From G965277745 sp965277745 (GTDB taxonomy: Bacteria > Pseudomonadota > Gammaproteobacteria > Cardiobacteriales > Cardiobacteriaceae): a DNA stretch of 64,000 bases. The translations under genes and the position numbers were made by a program. This document shows, one piece after another, positions 18,297 to 27,311 of the stretch; position 1 is the first letter of the stretch, and each line of letters opens with the position of its first letter. The DNA lies in NCBI GenBank assembly GCA_965277745.1, contig OZ255837.1:124001-188000 (forward strand), read 5' to 3'. Under the pieces are notes generated by a model, which made no database searches, was not told the DNA's origin, and worked only from the letters and a program-made list of their open reading frames with translations.

Positions 18297-20021
18297 ATGG
18301 CAAAGACGCAAGCGATCACCCTTCCGGACATCGGCGACTTCGACGCCGTCGAAGTCATCGAAGTTCTGGTCAAAGTGGGAGACGACGTCTCCATAGAGGA
18401 TTCCCTGATCGTTCTGGAATCCGACAAAGCGTCGATCGAAGTGCCCGCCACCACGGCCGGCAAAATCGTCGCGCTGACAGTCAAGGTCGGCGACAAAGTG
18501 AAAAGCGGCGATCGCATCGGCAGCATGGAAACGCCAGAAGAGACCTCTGACGACGAGAAAAAACCGACCCCTTCCGCTGCAACCGCGGCGTCGGCCACCA
18601 AAAGCCCCGCCGGAGAAGCGGCCGAACTGGTCGTCCTCGGCGCCGGCCCCGGCGGCTATTCCGCCGCTTTTCGCGCCGCCGACCTCGGTCTCAAGGTTAC
18701 CCTGATCGAACGCTATCCGACCCTCGGCGGCGTCTGCCTCAATGTCGGGTGCATTCCGTCGAAGGCGCTGCTTCACGTCACGGAAGTCATGGCGACAGCG
18801 CAATCGCTTGCCGGCGCCGGCGTCAAATTCCCCCGCCCGCAGGTTGATCTTAACGCCCTGCGAGCGCACAAAAAACGGATCATCGACAGATTAACCGGCG
18901 GACTCGCCGCGATGGCGAAAGCGCGCAATGTCACCGTGATAAGAGGCAGCGCACAATTCAGCGGCACCAACGAACTGACCGTCAAGAGCGCCAGCGGCGA
19001 AAAGCGGATCGCCTTCAAGCAGTGTGTCATCGCCGCCGGTTCGCAAAACGTCAAACTGCCGTTTTTGCCGGAAGACGGGCGCATCATCGATTCCACCGGC
19101 GCCCTTGCACTCGCGGACGTGCCGAAGCGGATGCTGGTCATCGGCGGCGGCATCATCGGCCTCGAAATGGCGACCGTCTATCATGCACTCGGCAGCAAGA
19201 TCGACGTCGTCGAAATGATGGATGGCCTGATGGGTGGTGCGGACAAAGATCTCGTCCAGGTGTGGCAAAAACGCAACCACGACCTGTTCGCGAACATCAT
19301 GACCGCGACCAAAACCGTCGCCGCCGAAGCCAAAGCCGACGGCATTCACGTTTCTTTCGCCGGCGAGAACGCCCCGGCAAAACCGCAGCGTTACGATCGC
19401 GTCCTGGTTGCCGTCGGTCGTCGCGCGAACGGACGAGCGCTCGCCCTCGAAGCCGCCGGCCTCGAAGTCGACGAACGCGGTTTCATCGCGGTCGACCGGC
19501 AAATGCGTACCGCAAAAGCGCATATCTTCGCGATCGGCGATATCGTCGGCGAGCCGATGCTCGCCCACAAAGCGGTGCACGAAGGACACGTCGCCGCCGA
19601 AGCGGCCGCCGGACACAAAGCTTTCTTCGACGCGCGGGTAATTCCCGGCGTCGCCTACACGGCGCCGGAAGTCGCCTGGGTGGGGATGACCGAAGCCCAC
19701 GCCAAGGCGGAAAACCTCGCGATCGACAAAGCGGTTTTCCCGTGGGCCGCCTCGGGCCGCGCCATCGCCAACGGCTGCGACGACGGTTTGACCAAACTGA
19801 TCCTCGACAAAGACAGCGGGCGGGTGATCGGCGGCGGCATCGTCGGCCCGAACGCCGGCGACATGATCGGCGAGATCGCCCTTGCGATCGAACTGAACGC
19901 CGACGCCGCCGATATCGCCCTCACCATTCATCCGCACCCGACCCTGGGAGAAACCATCGGACTTTCCGCCGAAGTATTTACCGGCAGTTGTACCGACCTG
20001 CCGCCGCGGAAGAAAAAATAA
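18297..20021 (+). CDS. lpdA: Dihydrolipoyl dehydrogenase with N-terminal lipoyl domain
   Basis: The E3 component of 2-oxoacid dehydrogenase complexes; it reoxidises dihydrolipoamide with NAD. ATG 18297, preceded by AAAGGAA, gives 574 residues. Residues 1-80 form a lipoyl domain with the modifiable Lys44 in ESDKASIE. An Ala/Pro/Thr-rich linker (80-110) leads into the FAD domain (VVLGAGPGGYSAA) and the redox disulfide in GGVCLNVGCIPSK (Cys147, Cys152). The C-terminus has the catalytic HPHPTLGET. Lipoyl-fused E3 proteins are known, for example p64k of Neisseria. No aceE or aceF gene lies nearby, so it is an orphan in this window. Confidence 0.96.
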   Translation: MAKTQAITLPDIGDFDAVEVIEVLVKVGDDVSIEDSLIVLESDKASIEVPATTAGKIVALTVKVGDKVKSGDRIGSMETPEETSDDEKKPTPSAATAASATKSPAGEAAELVVLGAGPGGYSAAFRAADLGLKVTLIERYPTLGGVCLNVGCIPSKALLHVTEVMATAQSLAGAGVKFPRPQVDLNALRAHKKRIIDRLTGGLAAMAKARNVTVIRGSAQFSGTNELTVKSASGEKRIAFKQCVIAAGSQNVKLPFLPEDGRIIDSTGALALADVPKRMLVIGGGIIGLEMATVYHALGSKIDVVEMMDGLMGGADKDLVQVWQKRNHDLFANIMTATKTVAAEAKADGIHVSFAGENAPAKPQRYDRVLVAVGRRANGRALALEAAGLEVDERGFIAVDRQMRTAKAHIFAIGDIVGEPMLAHKAVHEGHVAAEAAAGHKAFFDARVIPGVAYTAPEVAWVGMTEAHAKAENLAIDKAVFPWAASGRAIANGCDDGLTKLILDKDSGRVIGGGIVGPNAGDMIGEIALAIELNADAADIALTIHPHPTLGETIGLSAEVFTGSCTDLPPRKKK

Positions 20022-20277
20022 GCGTCTATCGCGACAATCGCATCGCGCGTGAAAACATCATGCGGCGAGGGTGCAAACCCGGGAGACGCTCAGTCGCTCT
20101 TGTCTTTCTCGAAACGTGCGCCGGCATCGATGAATCGCGCATCACAACGCAAACGGGAGTATCGGTCGAATAAAACAGCCTGGCAGACAGGCCGATGCCC
20201 ATGATCAGGTTCGTCTGAGATCGCATTCGCGGCGAAAACCACCCCTTGCCGTTACGCGGCAGACGCTCGGAGAACAA
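20022..20277. other. Intergenic region between convergent lpdA and SAP-like gene
   Basis: About 256 bases between convergent genes. I see short GC-rich inverted segments but no convincing hairpin followed by a T tract, and no RNA gene. An 83-codon reading frame on the minus strand has atypical composition and no recognisable features. Confidence 0.4.
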
Positions 20278-20910
20278 TCAGGCGCTTTCATTGCGAAACT
20301 TTTTATATTGCCGATAATTTTTCTCGATAGGCATCTTTTTCAATTTTTCCCATTCTTCCATCGCTTTCTGCCGCGTCGCGCCGTCATTGTCGGGATCGGC
20401 GAGGAAATCGGTGATGAAATTATTGAACCGGGTCGAGGGGATTCTCGGCAACCTTTCTTCGCTCGTCATCAACTCATAAAGCCGGTCTATCAATTGCCGA
20501 TAGGTGATTTTGCGATTGCTTGCGATCTGTTTTTTGCGCCAATCGTTCAGCCAGTACCATTGGCCGGACTTGTCCCTGAGTTGCGGATCTCTCTTTGAAA
20601 TTTCTTCCTTGAGGAAAGCTTTGGTCGCTCTGTCACCGACATAGTTGACAACACAGGCGTCAGGGGAAAGTCTATCGCGCCTCCCGCCGGTTTTCCGGTT
20701 CGACACGCTTTTAGGCAGCGGCGTGTCTTTATCCCCCGACAGACGGGCCTTGATATGCGCTTCGACCTCGTTTTTTCTCAAGGTGCCGACATCGATGCCC
20801 AACGTTTTGGCGAAAGCTTTCAGTTCATCCGCGTAGAAATAGCCCTTCGCAAATTCTTCCACCGACATGGTGCTATAAAGTTTGCTCAACCTTCCCTCCT
20901 TTTTCGACAT
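20278..20910 (-). CDS. SAP-like domain protein of unknown function
   Basis: The 210-residue protein is soluble, highly charged and lacks a signal peptide. Residues about 23-56 (FYADELKAFAKTLGI, then LRKNEVEAHIKARL) resemble a SAP helix-extension-helix motif, a small nucleic-acid-binding module. A central part rich in W, K and R (GQWYWLNDWRKKQ, about 120) and a helical C-terminus follow. Proteins of this kind are annotated as SAP domain-containing and occur singly; I cannot assign a specific role. It is isolated, converging on lpdA, and followed upstream by a 450-base region without a clear gene. Confidence 0.6.
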   Translation of the reverse strand: MSKKEGRLSKLYSTMSVEEFAKGYFYADELKAFAKTLGIDVGTLRKNEVEAHIKARLSGDKDTPLPKSVSNRKTGGRRDRLSPDACVVNYVGDRATKAFLKEEISKRDPQLRDKSGQWYWLNDWRKKQIASNRKITYRQLIDRLYELMTSEERLPRIPSTRFNNFITDFLADPDNDGATRQKAMEEWEKLKKMPIEKNYRQYKKFRNESA

Positions 20911-21361
20911 CGAGTCATGGCCGCTTCTCTGAAAATCGCTTCCGCGCCGATCTTCTGAAGCGCCGGCACCGTCACCCGCTTTATCGCCGCCACCGGACGC
21001 TCGATCTGATTCAGGAGATGCACCAATTCCGCATTCCTAGAAGCGTAGGCGGCAGGATACCATAGGCGCTTGGCGAGGCATGGCGAAAAGATTCGTCGCC
21101 ACCTCGCGCGGTGACGGGTAAACGTGTGAAGGCTTAAGCCATCGCCTGCCCGCGCGGTCGCAGAGGCGCTCCCTCGTCGCTCTTTATTTCTTCGCGTCAA
21201 GCAACTTGCGCGGGGTCAGGCGACAGGGTGCCGAAGGTGTGCCGAGAAGAACAGGCGGGCGGAAAATAAATTTAAGAAAACGCTACCGATGAGGGATAAT
21301 GGGGCGAAGGCTGAATGGCCTTGGCAACCAAACAAAGAACGGACAAAATAGAGAGATTCCC
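20911..21361. other. Gene-poor region upstream of the glycerate operon
   Basis: About 450 bases. A 104-codon minus-strand frame (20886-21200) overlaps the start of the SAP-like gene and has an Arg-rich, probably non-coding composition. The segment 21264-21300 is AT-richer and contains GGATAAT, a possible -10 element for the gntP-type gene, but no good -35 box at the right distance. Nothing else is recognisable. Confidence 0.35.
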
Positions 21362-22708
21362 ATGGTTCAAATATCGATCCTCCTGGCGGTAATCGCTTTT
21401 ATCGTTCTCGCGACGACGAAATTTCGCTTGCATCCTTTTCTCGCGCTGATCCTCGCGGCCTTTCTCGCCGCGTTCGCCTACGGTCTGCCTCTCGCGAGTA
21501 TACCAAAGACCATCGCTACCGGGTTTGGCAGCGTCCTGGGACAGATCGGTCCGGTGATTGTTTTAGGCACCATCATCGGCGTGATTCTCGAAAAAAGCGG
21601 CGGTGCCATCACCATGGCCGAGGCGGTGATCGAGGTGTTCGGCGAGCGTTTCCCGACGCTGACCATGAGCGTCATCGGTTATTTCGTTGCGATACCGGTT
21701 TTCTGTGACTCCGGTTTTATCATTCTCAATGCGCTCAAGGAAGCGCTCGCCAAACGTCTCGATACGTCGCCGGTCGCGATGAGTGTCGCGCTCGCAACGG
21801 GGCTGTACGCAACGCATACCCTCGTTCCGCCGACTCCGGGGCCGATCGCGGCGGCAGCGACCCTCGGTGTTTCGGGCAGTCTCGGCCTGGTCATCGCCGT
21901 GGGGGCGTGCGTTGCCGCCGTTGCCGCCGTTGCCGGCATGCTGTGGGGCAACCGTTTCTTGTCCTTTGCGGGAACAGAGAAGGCAGAAGAAGAACAACCG
22001 GACTGGAAAACCCTGAAAGCGTCTTACGGGAAATTGCCGCCGCGAGGCCGGACGTTCGCGCCGATCCTCGTGCCTGTCTTGCTTCTGTGTTGCGCTTCCG
22101 TTGCCAAATTCCCCGGTCTGCCTTTCGGCGACGGCGTCCTGTTCGATCTCCTGACTTTCCTCGGAGAACCGCTCGTCGCGCTTTTGATCGGTCTGTTCCT
22201 TGCCACGCGCCTGCTCGCGCGCGAAAACAAAAGGAAGTCGTTTGGCGAATGTATCCGTTACGGCATCACCCAGGCGGCGCCGATTCTCTTGATCACCGCC
22301 GCTGGCAGCGCGTTCGGCGCGGTGTTGCAAGCGAGCTCGATGGGGGAATATCTGGGTGGCACCTTGTCCACTGCGAGCGCGGGCATTTTCATGCCTTTTC
22401 TTGTCGCGGCGGCATTCAAGTCCGCACAGGGTTCATCGACTGTCGCACTCTTGACCACATCGGCGTTGATCGCGCCGATCCTCGCGGAACTGGGGCTCGA
22501 TTCGCAAATGGGACGGGTACTCGCCGTGATGGCCACGGGCGCCGGCGCGATGACCGTCTCCCATGCCAACGACAGTTTTTTCTGGGTGGTTTCGCAGTTC
22601 AGCCGGATGCCGGTCGCACTGGCCTATCGGGCGCTGTCGATGGCCACTCTTGTGCAGGGCGTCGCGGCGATGACCCTCGTCTATCTCTCAAGCCTGGTGC
22701 TGTTATGA
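21362..22708 (+). CDS. GntP-family permease (gluconate or glycerate transporter)
   Basis: A polytopic inner-membrane protein of 448 residues from ATG 21362; an earlier in-frame ATG at 21299 would add a hydrophilic stretch and was rejected. It shows the GntP family pattern: N-terminal helices, IGVILEKSGGA (about 80), VIPVFCDSGFIIL-like AIPVFCDSGF (about 120), THTLVPPTPGPIAAA (about 160) and a C-terminal GAGAMTVSHANDSFFWVV. Members import gluconate, glycerate or related hydroxy acids with protons. The glycerate kinase gene starts 25 bases downstream, which points to D-glycerate as a substrate, though the family alone does not settle it. Confidence 0.9.
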   Translation: MVQISILLAVIAFIVLATTKFRLHPFLALILAAFLAAFAYGLPLASIPKTIATGFGSVLGQIGPVIVLGTIIGVILEKSGGAITMAEAVIEVFGERFPTLTMSVIGYFVAIPVFCDSGFIILNALKEALAKRLDTSPVAMSVALATGLYATHTLVPPTPGPIAAAATLGVSGSLGLVIAVGACVAAVAAVAGMLWGNRFLSFAGTEKAEEEQPDWKTLKASYGKLPPRGRTFAPILVPVLLLCCASVAKFPGLPFGDGVLFDLLTFLGEPLVALLIGLFLATRLLARENKRKSFGECIRYGITQAAPILLITAAGSAFGAVLQASSMGEYLGGTLSTASAGIFMPFLVAAAFKSAQGSSTVALLTTSALIAPILAELGLDSQMGRVLAVMATGAGAMTVSHANDSFFWVVSQFSRMPVALAYRALSMATLVQGVAAMTLVYLSSLVLL

Positions 22709-22733
22709 GAACGAGCGACGGCGGGCGGATGCC

Positions 22734-23870
22734 ATGAACGTGCTGATCGCCCCGGACGCTTTCAAGGAAAGCCTGAGCGCAAAGCAGGTCGCGGCCGCCA
22801 TACGAGAGGGGCTTGCCCGGGTGTGGCACGACGCGGAGTTTGTCTGTGTTCCTGTGGCCGACGGCGGAGAGTGTACGGTCGAGGCCCTGATCGACGCCAC
22901 CGCGGGCAGACGGATCGAAGTGATCGTGAAAGACCCGCTGATGCGTGATGTCGTAGCTTCTTACGGGATCCTGGGCGATCGCCGCACCGCGGTAATCGAA
23001 ATCGCCGCCGCGAGTGGCTTACACCATCTTTCCGCCGACGAACGCGATCCCAAACGGACCACCAGTTACGGAGGCGGAGAATTGGTCCGCCATGCCCTCG
23101 ATTCAGGCGTCGAACGCCTGATCATCGGCCTCGGCGGAAGCGCCACCAACGACGCCGGTGTCGGCATGCTGGCGGCACTGGGGGCAAGATTTCTCGACCA
23201 CAATGGCGCATCCGTTGCCCTTGATGGCGCCGGCCTGAGCGAACTCGCCGATATCGATCTCCGTGGCCTGGATCCGCGTCTTCGCGCCTGTGAGATTCTC
23301 GTTGCCTGTGACGTCGACAATCCTTTGTGCGGTGAAGACGGCGCTTCCGCTGTTTTCGCCCCGCAAAAAGGCGCGAACGCGGCAGACGTCGCCTTCCTCG
23401 ACCGTGCGCTTGCGCGATTCAGCGCCCTGACTTTATCGGTCACCGGTCGCGATGTCGCCGCCCGAGCGGGCACCGGCGCCGCGGGCGGCATCGGGTTCGC
23501 TTTGCTTGCCTACAGCGACGCGCGGCTTACCCCCGGCGTCGAACTGGTCCTCGATACGATCGGACTGGCGAAGTTTGTCGAAAAAGCGGATCTCGTTTTC
23601 ACCGGCGAGGGACGAATCGATTTTCAAACCGCCCACGGCAAAACCCCTGTCGGCGTGGCGCGGCTGGCCAAGCGCTTCAGTCTTCCCGTGGTGGCGCTTG
23701 CCGGATGTACGGGAAAGTCCTACGAGGCGGTATACGATTGTGGCATCGATGCCGTTTTCACCGCCATGCCCCGCGCCATGACCGTGGCAGAAGCGATGCG
23801 GAACGCGGCTGTTCATCTCGCGGATTTGGCGGAAAATGTCGCGAGAATATGGCAAGCGAGCCGCCGTTAA
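22734..23870 (+). CDS. garK: Glycerate kinase
   Basis: Phosphorylates D-glycerate to a phosphoglycerate that enters glycolysis. The 378-residue protein starts MNVLIAPDAFKESLSAKQVA, the hallmark N-terminus of the GarK/GlxK class. It continues with VADGGECTVEAL, IGLGGSATNDAGVGML and ARAGTGAAGGIGFALLAY, then the phosphate-binding FTGEGRIDFQT and GKTPVGVA. It is co-directional with and close to the GntP-type permease, so the two probably form an uptake-and-phosphorylation operon. I cannot tell whether the product is 2- or 3-phosphoglycerate; the symbol follows the family. Confidence 0.92.
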   Translation: MNVLIAPDAFKESLSAKQVAAAIREGLARVWHDAEFVCVPVADGGECTVEALIDATAGRRIEVIVKDPLMRDVVASYGILGDRRTAVIEIAAASGLHHLSADERDPKRTTSYGGGELVRHALDSGVERLIIGLGGSATNDAGVGMLAALGARFLDHNGASVALDGAGLSELADIDLRGLDPRLRACEILVACDVDNPLCGEDGASAVFAPQKGANAADVAFLDRALARFSALTLSVTGRDVAARAGTGAAGGIGFALLAYSDARLTPGVELVLDTIGLAKFVEKADLVFTGEGRIDFQTAHGKTPVGVARLAKRFSLPVVALAGCTGKSYEAVYDCGIDAVFTAMPRAMTVAEAMRNAAVHLADLAENVARIWQASRR

Positions 23871-24153
23871 GCCGTGTTTATTTTCCCGCCCGGACCGGAG
23901 AACGGGAAGAGATGACGCGCGCCTATCGGCCTTTTCGCGGGATGGTCATCCGCCCCGACCGGCGGTTCGATCACGCCATCGGCCGCGTGAAGCCGTGTCG
24001 AATGCGTCGTCCTTGCGCTTCTTTTCCCCATCATCCGAGCGCGCTGCCTTCTTTGATGGCGGCCTCGCTCCTTGCGCGTCTTATTCTCTCCTCGCCACGA
24101 CGACGCCGTTCGTCCGCGGCCGTGAATCGGCGCAGCTGGGGGAAAACGTCCTG

Positions 24154-24908
24154 TTACCTTCTCGCGGCCCTGATTTGACCGACTATGCCATCCCACAAAG
24201 CGATTCTGTCTTCGATGGCATGTATGGCGGCCTGCGTGGCCCGCGCGACTTTTGCCGGATCATCGGCGACCAGTTCCTGCAAAATCTTCTGCGCCGCTGG
24301 GCCATGTTCGTCCCCGTCCAAATTGATGTGACGCTTGAGATAATAGACCAGCGCCGGAATCTCGCTTTGGGCAACGCCCCACTTCTGCAAAAACAAAGTG
24401 AACATCTCTGGAATGGCGTCTTCCCGCGCGAAGAGGAAACTGCTCGCCACTTCTTCGATCCGACCCGCGCACGCGCAGTCGATATTATCGATAACAAAGG
24501 TAGAGATGTAGTCAGGGACATTGGCCTCGCCAAGCGCTTCTCGCAAAGGCATCCCCTGGCCAAGCCCGCGGATGAAATTTTCGAACAAACTGCTGTCGGC
24601 GCCAACTTCCCTCATCGCGGCGAGATACATCTGCAAATGGCTCGCGGGATTGCCGTTGTGATCGAGATCGGTCTCTTCATAGAGAACGATTTCGTTGATC
24701 AATCTCGCCGCACGCGCATTCACCGAGGTCTGCCAGGAGAGTTCGGTACAAGTCATTTCGTTTTGTAGCCTCTTGGCCAGGCTCATAAATCCCATACCGC
24801 GAATACGTGACTCGACATGAAAACGCGAAGCTATTCTATGGTGCGGATACCGGCATAAATCTCATGTGATAACAGTTTTTTTTCTGGCCGAGCGGATGTT
24901 ACCTTCAA
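24154..24908 (-). pseudogene. DUF3050 family gene inactivated by a nonsense codon and a frameshift
   Basis: The intact downstream part (from ATG 24786) encodes about 210 residues of a DUF3050 protein, a family with a TenA/heme-oxygenase-like helical fold and unknown function. It starts at FMSLAKRLQ, in the middle of the conserved HVFAVWDFMSLxKxLQ motif. The missing N-terminus is still present upstream. Reading from TTG 24908 gives a family-like leader (KKLLSHEIYAGIRTIE), a TAG at 24833-24831, LRVFMSSHVFAVWD, and then a one-base deletion at about 24787 that shifts the frame just before MSL. Two independent lesions make this a pseudogene. The family assignment is from memory of the motif. Confidence 0.88.
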
Positions 24909-25019
24909 TAGCTATTTTTTTACTCCCATTGCTTCTTTTTATAGATAAAAATCAATAAAACTCATTTATTGAAGAAATTAAACCAATTTTTTGAATCGAG
25001 ATTTCTAAAAATAAATAAT

Positions 25020-25482
25020 TTATCAATATCTTACAACAATTTTTCCCCGTTGTACGCTCGCGAAACCGGCAATCGCAAGAAAACCTTCAAGTCCTACCCG
25101 ATCGGCTATTTCCACCTCGACATTGCCGAGGCGAGCAGCGCACAAGGAAAGCTGCGCCTTTTTGTGGCCATTGACAGGACCTCCAAATTCACCTTCGTAA
25201 GATCGAGCGAGAAAGCCAGCAAGATGGAAGCCGCCCGGTTCCTGCGCGATCTGATCGAGGCGCTGCCCTACAAAATCCACACGGTGCTAACCGACAATGG
25301 CATCCAATTTACCAATCACAAGTCAGATCGCTGTACCTTCCCCCATATCTTCGATCGGGTTTGTGAAGACAATGATATTGAACATCGCCTCAGCAAAGTG
25401 AATCATCCATGGAGCAACGACCAGGTGGAGAGGATGAACAGGACCCTCGAGGAGGCGACCGTCAAGCGCTATCATGATGATA
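25020..25482 (+). pseudogene. IS481-family transposase remnant, 5' truncated and interrupted
   Basis: A DDE integrase-core fragment readable from about 25050 to 25482. Motifs are YPIGYFHLDIAE (first Asp), FVAIDRTSKF, HTVLTDNGIQF (second Asp) and HPWSNDQVERMNRTLEEATVKRYH (Glu region). The N-terminal helix-turn-helix is missing and replaced by AT-rich sequence. The frame is broken at a TA dinucleotide by the IS630 element that begins at 25483. Removing that element with one TA joins RYHDD to NHRQLITDL at 26581-26605, which looks like the IS481 C-terminus, so the IS630 copy appears to have landed inside this older element. Confidence 0.85.
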
Positions 25483-26580
25483 TTAATCCGGTGTCAATTT
25501 ACATCTGATATCATGCGCGCATGAATACAGATGCACGCAAGCTCAGCCCAGAGCAACAGGAACTCCTGAGACAGAAGGCGATACGATTACGCGAGAAAGG
25601 CAAAACTTTTCGCCAGATTGGTCAACTTCTTGACGTTCACCCCGACACAGTTGGACGCTGGTATCAGCGCTATGAAGTCGGTGGTGCCGAGGCTATCGCC
25701 ATTCAAAAGCGCGGCCCTGAAAATAAGCCGAGGCGACTGACTGAACAGCAAGAACAGCTTGTCATTAAAGCAATCCGTGATCAGATGCCTGACCAGCATA
25801 AGCTCGACTTTGCGCTTTGGACACGGCGTGCAATTGCTCAATTGATTAAACAATTCTGGGGTATCGATATCCCAGTTCGTCCGATGGGCGATTACCTTAA
25901 GCGCTGGAGTTTTACGCCTCAAAAGCCTTTGAAGAAGGCTTGGGAGCAAAACCCATCTCGCGTTGATGCTTGGCTGAAGGAGGAGTATCCGCAGATCAAA
26001 GCTCGCGCAAAGGCAGAGAATGCTCAGATTTTCTGGGGTGACGAAACGGGAATGAAGAATCACACCCAACAGGGTCGGTGCTACGCGCCAAAAGGGCAAA
26101 CACCGGTGCAGCCTTTGCCAGCGAAGCGAGTATCACTCAACATGATTTCGGCAATCACCAATCAGGGCACTGTGCGATTCATGTTGTACGAATCGACCAT
26201 GACAGCCAAGGTTCTGAAGAAATTCTTACGCGCGCTGATCGAATCAACGCCTGGTCAGGTATTTCTGATTCTGGATCACTTGCGAGTACAGCACGCAAAG
26301 GTCGTTAAGCGCTGGTTGGAGCGAAAGACTGTTAAGCGATATCTGGAAGTCTTCTTTCTGCCAGCTTACTCCCCAGAGTTAAATCCGGATGAATATCTAC
26401 ACTGTGACCTGAAAGGCATGGTACATAGTGGCGCAGCGGCACGTTCGGTTAGCGACCTAAAGAAGCGTACATGATCCTGCATGTTGAAGCTTCAGCGTCG
26501 TCCTGAACGGGTTAAAAAATACTTTGATGCAGAGTCAATCGCCTATGCTACATAACCCATATAAATTGCCGCCGGGTTAA
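25483..26580 (+). mobile_element. IS630-family insertion sequence with inverted repeats and TA duplication
   Basis: A 1098-bp element. The left end (from 25483, TTAATCCGGTGTCAATTTA) and the inverted right end (to 26580, TTAACCCGGCGGCAATTTA) match at 18 of the first 22 positions. TA dinucleotides directly flank both ends (25481-25482 and 26581-26582), the target duplication expected for IS630/Tc1-type transposition. It carries one transposase gene, which has an in-frame stop near its end. Confidence 0.88.
25521..26555 (+). pseudogene. IS630 transposase with premature TGA near the C-terminus
   Basis: An N-terminal helix-turn-helix (LRQKAIRLREKGKTFRQIGQLLDVHPDTVGRW) is followed by a DDE domain: IFWGDETGM (first Asp), VFLILDHLRVQHAK (second Asp) and YSPELNPDEYLH (Glu). 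The reading frame is open to a TGA at 26472-26474, giving 317 residues. The same frame then continues for 26 codons (LKLQRRPERVKKYF and so on) to a TAA at 26553, matching the usual end of this family. The TGA most likely replaced a sense codon; whether the protein lacking the last 27 residues works is unknown. Confidence 0.8.
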
Positions 26581-26599
26581 TAACCATCGACAACTCATC

Positions 26600-27085
26600 A
26601 CTGATCTGTACGGAAGAACAGTTCAAAAAAATCAGGCCCTTGTTACCCAACAAGGCACGTGTGGACGACAGGCGGGTGCTGTCAGGGATCATCTTCTGCC
26701 TGCAGCGCGGGCTATCGCTGCTCGGATGTCCCCGATGAATATGGCCCGGCAAAGACGCTCTACAACCGCTATAGACGCTGGTCTGACGCCCGTGTTTTCG
26801 AGCGAATTTTCGAGACCCTCGCCCGCCACGGCACCGATCGTTCCACATCGATGATCGACGCTAGCCATATCAAAACCCACCGCATCGCGGCCAATGGGGT
26901 AAAAAAACACCACCCAGGGGCGCGCCATCGGCAAGACCAAAGGCGGATTGAATCCGAAGCTGCATCTGCTCTGCGATGGCTCTGGCAGGCCGATTCACCT
27001 GCATGTCAGAGCAGGCAACAGGGCCGATATTACGCAGGTCCGTCAATGCCTTGAGGGCCATGTCCGCCAAGGGCTCTCCTCATCA
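26600..27085 (+). pseudogene. IS5-family transposase remnant with frameshifts
   Basis: Fragments in all three plus frames match an IS5/IS427-type transposase. EEQFKKIRPLLPNKARVDDRRVLSGIIFCLQ lies at 26615-26710, DEYGPAKTLYNRYRRWSDARVFERIFETL at 26735-26820, MIDASHIKTHR at 26850 (first catalytic Asp), and IGKTKGGLNPKLHLLCDGSGRPI from about 26925. At least two frameshifts separate these pieces, and the match ends near 27080. It abuts the end of the IS481 remnant near 26605. Confidence 0.82.
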
Positions 27086-27252
27086 TTGTGGCAGTATTCA
27101 GACCAAGCGCTAACGCAGCTGCTCTCCTATTTTTCATTATTCATAATGCCGCATCGGCGCGGCGTTTCATCGCTGCACACGGCCATTGTTCGGTAAGGCG
27201 AGATAAAAATTAAAATATATTCATATTTTTCAGGCTATTCTAGTCCATCCGT

Positions 27253-27282
27253 TTGAGCTTCTCCTTGTGTATTCCTTATAAT
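27253..27282 (+). promoter_or_regulatory. Candidate sigma-70 promoter for proV
   Basis: TTGAGC (27253-27258), an 18-base spacer and a perfect TATAAT (27277-27282), 30 bases upstream of the proV ATG. An AGGA ribosome-binding sequence lies just before the start codon. Confidence 0.5.
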
Positions 27283-27311
27283 AAATTCCTTACTACACAA
27301 ATAGGACGTAC

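Noticed and set aside
18891..19937. Minus-strand frame of 348 codons opposite lpdA
   Set aside because: Shadow frame of a GC-rich gene; its content is the typical Gly/Asp/Val/His-rich antisense of a coding strand.
20886..21200. Minus-strand 104-codon gene next to the SAP-like protein
   Set aside because: It overlaps the start of the SAP-like gene, is Arg-rich and has no recognisable ribosome-binding site.
23871..24153. Terminator or small gene after glycerate kinase
   Set aside because: A possible TTCCCG/CGGGAA stem has a large loop and no T run; short frames here are unsupported.
24969..25019. True N-terminus of the IS481 transposase (MKKLNQFFESRF)
   Set aside because: The sequence is AT-rich, unlike the rest of the fragment, and does not match the helix-turn-helix expected there.
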